DNA of 37,814 nucleotides from Deltaproteobacteria bacterium (lineage in GTDB: Bacteria; Desulfobacterota; Syntrophia; Syntrophales; JAAYKM01), in contig JAAYKM010000088.1 in the NCBI GenBank assembly GCA_012522415.1, positions 1 to 37,814 on the forward strand, written 5' to 3'. Position 1 is the first letter of the stretch, and each line of letters starts with the position of its first letter. This document shows positions 32,240-37,814 of the stretch, one piece after another. The translations under genes and the position numbers were made by a program. The notes under the pieces are model-generated. The model worked only from the letters and a program-made list of their open reading frames with translations. It was not told the DNA's origin and ran no database searches.

Positions 32240-34450
32240 ATGAAATATCGCCTTACCGGGGACGTTCGTGGAAATATTTCACATATGAATGCAAAACTTC
32301 AGTATTACATATCCCGTATCGAATCCTCAAAAAACCTGCCGACTCTGCCCCATATCCTTGTGAACTTGATCCATGCCTGCGAGAACGAGAACAGCAGCAT
32401 CAGGGATGTCGCGAAGATCATCAGGGCAGACGCCTCAATTTCCGCCAAAATCATTAAACTGGTCAACTCTTCCTATTACCGGTCCGCGGCGAAAATTTCC
32501 CAGATCGATCACGCCCTCATCAGATTGGGGCGGAACGCCATAAAAAACCTGGCCATCAGTTCAGCGGTTCAGCAGGTCTTCAACAAGCCCGATGCCCTGG
32601 CCGCGGGTTTCGATCTGAAACGATTCTGGCGCCACTCCCTGACCTCCGCCATCCTGGCAAGGATGATCGCTGAAAAAACCGGCTACAATCTTCCCGAACA
32701 GGCGTTTCTGGCCGGGATGATTCATGATATCGGACGGCTGATCCTAGCCGTGAATTTTCCGGAAGAATATGAAACGGTCTTACAGGGCCCGAACGGCACA
32801 CCGGAATCCCTCCTCGCCGCGGAAACCAGGATGGGGGCCACCCATACGGAAATCGGCGAATGGATCCTGACCCGCTGGAATATCGATTCCATGATTATCG
32901 ATGCCCTGCGCTACCATCACGAACCGGCCGGGCGTATCCAAAACGCCTTCCCCCTCACAAGAATCGTCCATGCGGCAAACGATATGTCCCGCGCCTCCGG
33001 GATCAACGACGCCGCTTTCGGAGTCCTGAAGGGTCTTTTTCCCTGCGCCTTTTCGGATACGGTCGACATGGTTGTCCAGGCGGAGGAAGAAGTGCACTCT
33101 CTGGCCGGATTCCTGGGCTTTTCCATCGGTGAAAAGGCGAAGGGTTCTTTCCCGGATCAAACGTCCCCCCTGTCGTCACCGGAGTTCGTAAGGACGGTCA
33201 AGGATCATTCACTCCTCGTGGGGGTGCTCCAGAACCTGCTCTCCTGCCGGGACGAAAACGCCATCCTGAAAGCGATTCAGGAGAGTCTCAACATCCTGTT
33301 CGACTTTCGTAACCTCCTTTTTTTCCTCATCGATCCGGAAGACGGGCTTCTGAAGGCAAAAGCCCTCGACGACGCGGGGCATATCGATTCACCCCCGGGA
33401 TTGATCGTTTCTTTGCACAATCGCGAAAGCGTTATCATCCAATCCCTTCAGCGTAATGCGCCCCTTGTGTCGGAAAACAACGGCAGTGTATCGAACTTGC
33501 CGATTCTGGATGAACAAATCCTCCACCTCCTTGAATGCGGGCGTTTTTTATGCTTACCTCTTATATGCGCCGGCGAAAAGATCGGCGTTATCGTCGTCGC
33601 CTTAGATGATCAGACCGTGGGTATTCCGTCTCGTGAGGAAAAGCTGCTCAACCTTTTTGCGGGCCAGGCTGCCGCGGCGCTTTACGTCGAACAGATGAAA
33701 CGTCTTCAGATAAAAAGGATCGCCGAGGAACGCTTGGCGGCGACGACGGATGTCGCCCGCAAAGTGGTTCACGAGGCGAACAACCCATTGAACATCATGA
33801 AAAATTATCTGAGAATCCTCTCATCGCGACTGGAAGAGCAAGATCCGGCACAGAACGAAATCCACATCATCGAAGAGGAAATCGACCGCGTCAGCCGCAT
33901 TCTCAAGGAATTATCGGATTTCTCCAAACCAAGGTCACCCAAGATGGGTATCCTTGACCTCAATGGCCTGTTGAACGGCATCGTCAAAATCGTCAGCCGA
34001 TCCCTTCCGCCTGAATGCGACGTACAGTTTCATACGAATCTCGCCCAGGCCCTTCCACGGATCCGTTCAGACCGGGACGCCCTGAAGCAGATCTTCATCA
34101 ACCTGATCAAGAATGCCGTTGAAGCCCTGGCGGGGCACGGCAATATTTACATCGAAACGTTTTTTGTGCCGGTGGGCCCTGAATCCGGTCAGGCAGGAAA
34201 CGACTTGCACAGCCGCGGTCACGCCAAAATCGTCGTTTCCGACGACGGCCCCGGCTTGTCTCCGGGGATTCAGGAACGTCTGTTTGAACCTTATTCAAGC
34301 ACCAAGGGGAAAGGTCATTCGGGCATCGGCCTCTCAGTGGTTTACAAAATGGTCAAGGAACTCGGGGGAACCGTGACGGCGGGCAACGTGCCGAACGAGG
34401 GGGCCGTCTTTACCGTTACGCTCCCGGTGAACAACCCCCGACCGTCGTGA
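32240..34450 (+). CDS. HDOD-GAF-histidine kinase
   Basis: A 736-residue cytoplasmic sensor kinase. It starts with an HDOD domain (LPTLPHILVNLIHACENENSSIRDVAKIIRADASISAKIIKLVNS...GMIHDIGRLIL). A GAF domain follows at roughly 320-480. A dimerisation helix carries the probable phospho-acceptor His in VVHEANNPLNIMKNYL. The C-terminal ATPase has the N box (NLIKNAVEAL), DDGPGLSPGIQERLFEPYSSTKGKGHSGIGL and the G2 box. HDOD domains link such kinases to signalling outputs such as motility and stress in deltaproteobacteria. ATG 32240 is 36 bp after the predicted -10; ATG 32285 is an alternative. Neither has a clear ribosome-binding site. A REC-containing hybrid kinase follows after 106 bp and may be the partner. 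Confidence 0.9.
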   Translation: MKYRLTGDVRGNISHMNAKLQYYISRIESSKNLPTLPHILVNLIHACENENSSIRDVAKIIRADASISAKIIKLVNSSYYRSAAKISQIDHALIRLGRNAIKNLAISSAVQQVFNKPDALAAGFDLKRFWRHSLTSAILARMIAEKTGYNLPEQAFLAGMIHDIGRLILAVNFPEEYETVLQGPNGTPESLLAAETRMGATHTEIGEWILTRWNIDSMIIDALRYHHEPAGRIQNAFPLTRIVHAANDMSRASGINDAAFGVLKGLFPCAFSDTVDMVVQAEEEVHSLAGFLGFSIGEKAKGSFPDQTSPLSSPEFVRTVKDHSLLVGVLQNLLSCRDENAILKAIQESLNILFDFRNLLFFLIDPEDGLLKAKALDDAGHIDSPPGLIVSLHNRESVIIQSLQRNAPLVSENNGSVSNLPILDEQILHLLECGRFLCLPLICAGEKIGVIVVALDDQTVGIPSREEKLLNLFAGQAAAALYVEQMKRLQIKRIAEERLAATTDVARKVVHEANNPLNIMKNYLRILSSRLEEQDPAQNEIHIIEEEIDRVSRILKELSDFSKPRSPKMGILDLNGLLNGIVKIVSRSLPPECDVQFHTNLAQALPRIRSDRDALKQIFINLIKNAVEALAGHGNIYIETFFVPVGPESGQAGNDLHSRGHAKIVVSDDGPGLSPGIQERLFEPYSSTKGKGHSGIGLSVVYKMVKELGGTVTAGNVPNEGAVFTVTLPVNNPRPS

Positions 34451-34556
34451 TCGGGGTCCCCCACGGCCCGGCCAAACGGGAACAGCCGCCGGTAAACAGA
34501 TGGTTTGAACGAAATCACCTGAAACGACGGAATCATGAATAAAGAGGATCAGGCGA

Positions 34557-35660
34557 ATGTCTTACCGACCGAAAATCGTCATCACCGATGATGAGGTACG
34601 CATGACCGAGAGCATGAGAACCCTGCTCGGTGACAGGGGATACGATATCGAAACCTTCCAGAGCGGTCGCGACGCCCTCGATCACCTGCGGGCAAACGAA
34701 TGTGACCTGGTTCTGATGGACGTCATGATGCCCGTTATGGATGGTTTCGAAGCCCTTTCGCACATCAAAAATCACCATCCCGAGGTTTCGGTCATCATGA
34801 TGACGGGACAGGCTTCGATTGATTCCGCCATCCGGGCCTTGCGCGGCGGCGCCTACGACTATCTGTGCAAGCCCTTCGAATACGATGAATTGATTAAAAA
34901 GGTGGATAACGCCCTGAGTCACAGGCGGTTATCATACGAGAAGAATCTCATCCATCATCAGTTGCAGTGGACGGAGGCCCGTTACCAATACCTTGTCCAT
35001 CATTCCCCGGACATCATTTTCACCCTCGGCCCTCAGAATAAATTCGTCTTCATAACGGACAAGATCAAGAACTGCACCGGCCTTAACGGACAAAACCTTA
35101 TGGGAAAAAGCTTTACCTCCATTGTTTATCACCAGGATGTGGACAAGGTATCAAGATACCTGAAGGAAGTCCGTTCCGGGAAAACAACAAAGGAGCTCCT
35201 TGAACTCCGGCTCAAATGCGAATCCTGTAGTCACAACGGGACCCCCTGTTCAGGCGCGCATCCCATTATGGAATTGAAAGCGGCCTCCATGTCCAATGGC
35301 ATCACCGCAGGTAACGGGGAACGACCCTCGGAAATATACGGTATTATCCGGGATGTCACACAAAGAAAGCGGAATGAGGAAGAAAAAAGAGCGCTTGAAC
35401 GCCAGCTTCGTCAAGCACAAAAAATGGAGGCAATCGGGACGCTGGCCGGGGGCATCGCCCATGATTTTAACAACCTTCTCATGGCCATTCAGGGCAATAT
35501 TTCCATGATGCTGATGCATTGCGATCCCTCAAACGCCCATTATGAACGACTGAAAAAAATCGAAAGGTACATCGAAACGGTTCAAAACTCACGTCCCAAC
35601 TCCTGGGATATGCCAGAAAGGGGAAGTACGACGTCAAACCCCTCGATCTTAATCGCATAA
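34557..35660 (+). CDS. Hybrid kinase, N-terminal part: receiver-PAS-HisKA (frameshifted)
   Basis: A 367-residue fragment. Residues 1-120 form a receiver domain (IVITDDE, phospho-acceptor Asp in LVLMDVMMPVMDG, MMTGQ, CKPFEY). Residues about 140-285 form a PAS domain with an unusual inserted cysteine group (CESCSHNGTPC). The HisKA helix has GTLAGGIAHDFNNLLMAIQGN, whose His is the expected phosphorylation site. The frame then leaves the family sequence after YIETVQN and ends in an unrelated tail (SRPNSWDM...). The expected continuation, GSKLTSQLLGYARKGKYDVKP, is present at once in another frame, which leads into the next entry. The gene is therefore split by a frameshift near 35579-35588. Confidence 0.88.
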   Translation: MSYRPKIVITDDEVRMTESMRTLLGDRGYDIETFQSGRDALDHLRANECDLVLMDVMMPVMDGFEALSHIKNHHPEVSVIMMTGQASIDSAIRALRGGAYDYLCKPFEYDELIKKVDNALSHRRLSYEKNLIHHQLQWTEARYQYLVHHSPDIIFTLGPQNKFVFITDKIKNCTGLNGQNLMGKSFTSIVYHQDVDKVSRYLKEVRSGKTTKELLELRLKCESCSHNGTPCSGAHPIMELKAASMSNGITAGNGERPSEIYGIIRDVTQRKRNEEEKRALERQLRQAQKMEAIGTLAGGIAHDFNNLLMAIQGNISMMLMHCDPSNAHYERLKKIERYIETVQNSRPNSWDMPERGSTTSNPSILIA

Positions 35661-35689
35661 TCGAGGATACGGTTCAGACCTTTGAGCGA

Positions 35690-36553
35690 ATGAAAAAGGA
35701 AATACGGTTTTACCTGGCCCTCGCGCCGGATCTGGAACCGATCGACGCCGACGCCAGCCAGCTCCAGCAGGTTCTCATGAATCTGTTTCTCAACGCCGCC
35801 GATGCAATGCCCGGCGGCGGGAGCATCACGGTCAAGTCAGGAACGGTCGATCATGACACGATCAAGCCCGGCTTATACAAACCCAAGCCCGGCCCCTATG
35901 TACTCTTGTCCATACGGGATACGGGAATCGGTATGGATGAAAAGACCAGGGAGCGGATTTTCGAACCCTTTTTTACAACCAAGGAAATGGGAAGGGGCAC
36001 GGGGCTGGGCCTCGCATCGGTTTATGGGATCGTCAAGGGTCATCAGGGCTTCATCGAAGTTGACTCCGCCATCCACGGAGGCACGACTTTTCGGGTCTAT
36101 ATGCCCGTCTCTGAATACCCCATTTCCCAAACAACGGCGCCCGCCTCGGAAACGGTTCTCCGGGGAGACGGAACGATTTTGCTGATAGACGACGAGGAAG
36201 GCATCCTGGAAATCGGGAAGTTCATGCTTGAACAGATGGGCTATGAAACGTTGACAAGCAGAACGGGCGAGGAGGCGCTCGCCTGCTATGAAAGCCACCG
36301 GGACCGGATTAAACTCGTCCTGCTGGATATGATCATGCCCGGCATGAACGGCGGCAAAATATATGACCGGATCAAGCTGATCAATCCGGGGGCCAAGGTG
36401 CTTCTCATTTCCGGCTACAGCCTGGAAGGAGAAGCGAGGGAAATCCTCCGCCGGGGTTGCAACGGTTTTATCCAGAAACCATTCAAAATCAAGGAGCTGT
36501 CAAGGAAAATAAGAGAAATAACCGGGCCCCAGACTGCTCCCCCCACATCATAA
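35690..36553 (+). CDS. Hybrid kinase, C-terminal part: ATPase-receiver (frameshifted)
   Basis: A 287-residue fragment from the first ATG; the coding frame is in fact open from about 35579. It contains the kinase ATPase domain (N box [55 protein letters not shown]) and a second receiver domain ([11 protein letters not shown], Asp in [27 protein letters not shown]). Together with the preceding fragment it makes a normal REC-PAS-HisKA-HATPase-REC protein. It probably belongs to the same signalling chain as the HDOD kinase upstream. If the shift is real, this part lacks a start signal and would not be made efficiently. Confidence 0.88.
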   Translation: MKKEIRFYLALAPDLEPIDADASQLQQVLMNLFLNAADAMPGGGSITVKSGTVDHDTIKPGLYKPKPGPYVLLSIRDTGIGMDEKTRERIFEPFFTTKEMGRGTGLGLASVYGIVKGHQGFIEVDSAIHGGTTFRVYMPVSEYPISQTTAPASETVLRGDGTILLIDDEEGILEIGKFMLEQMGYETLTSRTGEEALACYESHRDRIKLVLLDMIMPGMNGGKIYDRIKLINPGAKVLLISGYSLEGEAREILRRGCNGFIQKPFKIKELSRKIREITGPQTAPPTS

Positions 36554-36818
36554 TCCCCGCAACCTGCCGATGCGGCGAGGGTTCGATTCATGACCGGGCG
36601 GCCACAGAAACGGCCGATAGAGCCGCCGGGGATCATCCATGACGTGACCGCCCCCTTCTCACGGAACATCCATTATCGGAACCCCGGTTCATTACGGCCT
36701 CATGGCAATGCCAAACAACGGAACGGCTTTCCCCTGCAACGTCCCCACCCGGCAATGAATGCTTTCGGAAAACGATCCAATCTGTTATGAATGCACAAAT
36801 AAAGACGGGATGGGAAAA

Positions 36819-37448
36819 ATGACGCAGGCAAAAGCGAAACGTTCGGGGGATCAGTATCTGGTATGGTTCGACACGGAATACTCCGGTCTTCATCTGGAAG
36901 ACGCCTACCTGCTCCAGGTCGCGGCCCTGGTAACCGACCGGGCGCTCAAGCGGGTCATGCCGGCGGAGAGGGATATTCGTCTCGCCGTTCGCCTCCCGGC
37001 GGGGGCGGTCGTCAGTCCGTGGGTGGAGGAAAACCTGTCCGACCTGCTTGCCCTCTGCCGTTCCCCTCTGTCCTCCGAATTACGGGATGTGGATCGCCTC
37101 CTGGCGGATTACATCGACGGTTTTATCGGATCGCCGGCGGATCAGGAAAAACAACGCCCCATCCTGGCGGGAAACACCATCCATGCCGACTGGCGGCTCG
37201 CCCAAAAATATCTTCCCCATTTTACCAAACGACTCCATTACCGGCACCTCGATGTCACCACACTGAAAATTGAATGGCAAAATCTTCACGCAAAGGAGAT
37301 ATTTGAAAAGGAAGATCCCCAAAATATCAGGCGTTACTTTCCCGAAGCCCGTTTTACAGAAGGCGAAACCAGGCACGATGCCTACTACGACATCCAGGCA
37401 TCCATCGCGGAACTGGCTTTCTATCGTCAACACCTGTTCAGAAAATGA
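36819..37448 (+). CDS. Oligoribonuclease-like DEDDh 3'-5' exonuclease
   Basis: A 209-residue exonuclease. Exo I has the DxE pair in VWFDTEYSGL, Exo II is in AGNTIHADWRLAQKYLP (Asn and Asp), YRHLDVTTLKIEW is the Orn-type strand, and Exo III is ETRHDAYYDIQASIAEL with the catalytic His and Asp. Orn degrades 2-5 nucleotide RNAs, including pGpG from cyclic-di-GMP, to mononucleotides. The start is uncertain: ATG 36759, 36810 and 36819 are in frame, and the last is nearest the usual N-terminal length. Residues before the first strand are basic. It is a divergent Orn, longer than the E. coli enzyme. Confidence 0.85.
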   Translation: MTQAKAKRSGDQYLVWFDTEYSGLHLEDAYLLQVAALVTDRALKRVMPAERDIRLAVRLPAGAVVSPWVEENLSDLLALCRSPLSSELRDVDRLLADYIDGFIGSPADQEKQRPILAGNTIHADWRLAQKYLPHFTKRLHYRHLDVTTLKIEWQNLHAKEIFEKEDPQNIRRYFPEARFTEGETRHDAYYDIQASIAELAFYRQHLFRK

Positions 37449-37717
37449 CAACCCCATTCATCCGCCGTCGCTGACAAAGGATCATGGGCGCTTCATTCCA
37501 TTCTGAATTCTGAATTACATGCATATTGCATTAAATGAGATTGTTTCCTCCTTATTTTCTAAAATGTCACAATTGCCATCATAATCTCCATCGTATTCCG
37601 TTAAAGAAATCGGCGCCATCAACCGATAAGGAACATAAATGCATCAGAATGAAGGCGCCTGGCAGGTGTTTCATCGGGGCGCTTTCACCGGCTGATTAAA
37701 AGGAGGTTTTTCGCATA
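37449..37717. other. Intergenic region with a hairpin
   Basis: This 269-bp, partly AT-rich stretch precedes the last gene. An 11-bp stem with one bulge (37649-37674, ATGAAG and CGCCT pairing with AGGTG and TTTCAT) could form in the leader. No riboswitch class or promoter is recognised. Confidence 0.35.
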
Positions 37718-37814
37718 TTGTCTTCAGACGAAAAGACGAGACTCTTGATTATCGGCACGGACGAAACGGCGGAAGCATTCTATAACGCCGTTGCTGACAA
37801 CCCCGACATCATAC
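37718..37814 (+). CDS. Unidentified gene, first 32 codons (cut by window end)
   Basis: The frame starts at TTG 37718, 11 bases after AGGAGG, and reads SSDEKTRLLIIGTDETAEAF, then a short helix-like stretch to the window end. A beta strand ending in a Gly-rich turn (LLIIGTDE) suggests a Rossmann-type nucleotide-binding start, but too little is visible to name a family. Confidence 0.55.
   Translation, partial: MSSDEKTRLLIIGTDETAEAFYNAVADNPDII

Noticed and set aside
35579-35600. Programmed ribosomal frameshift in the hybrid kinase
   Set aside because: There is no slippery heptamer or downstream structure; loss of a 10-bp repeat fits better.
37449-37717. Riboswitch before the last partial gene
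   Set aside because: There is one stable hairpin, but no conserved motif of a known class.

Overview
The window looks like chromosome from a Gram-negative deltaproteobacterium (Desulfobacterota), probably close to Syntrophus or Smithella. This rests on gene content: type IV pilus retraction ATPases, a HesB-like selenoprotein, HDOD and hybrid histidine kinases, an FmdE protein, a DUF1318 lipoprotein and periplasmic or lipoprotein signal peptides. The genus is inference. Core genes are GC-rich; the stretch at about 9.1-16.1 kb is more mixed and contains the mobile and accessory material.

Layout. 1-4.9 kb (+): 3' part of an EF-G-like factor, a MogA/MoaB protein, then two PilT-type ATPases with a small receiver-like partner. 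4.9-6.7 kb (-): a TPR protein and two HesB-like genes; the upstream one has an in-frame UGA at the position of the first HesB cysteine and is called a selenoprotein. 6.9-9.0 kb (+): a hotdog thioesterase, a pyruvate-kinase C-domain-like protein and an Smr protein. 9.1-16.1 kb is accessory: a lipoprotein lipase, an acyltransferase, a secreted mosaic protein, a second diverged copy of the smr 3' end, two integron gene cassettes without an integrase (a RHH/RelE toxin-antitoxin pair, and a phosphoribosyltransferase plus SLOG-like protein), and an IS21 istA remnant.

16.5-17.3 kb (-): a type IV pilin with a well-placed terminator, a sigma-54 promoter and upstream tandem dyads. 17.4-22.2 kb (-): an apparent operon of FmdE, a SAM methyltransferase and a type II (BtuCD-like) ABC importer, preceded by a promoter overlapped by a ModE-box-like dyad, with a second dyad exactly 31 bp away. 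This suggests molybdate, tungstate or a related complex as substrate. 22.3-25.6 kb (+): an AsmA/YdbH-like envelope protein interrupted by an in-frame UAG near its C-terminus, and a DUF1318 (YdbL-like) lipoprotein. 25.6-29.6 kb (-): a ThiF/MoeB-like enzyme, cysK, nadA and mnmA, which share sulfur and iron-sulfur chemistry. 30-31.9 kb (+): groES-groEL. 32.2-36.6 kb (+): an HDOD-GAF-histidine kinase, then a REC-PAS-kinase-REC hybrid split by a frameshift. 36.8 kb to the end: an oligoribonuclease and the first 32 codons of an unidentified gene.

No tRNA, rRNA, CRISPR array or intact insertion sequence was seen. The least expected features are the integron cassettes (core-site complementarity is exact, 7 of 7 bases, for both), the UGA-recoded HesB-like gene, and two sets of tandem operator-like dyads in front of the pilin and the FmdE/ABC operons.
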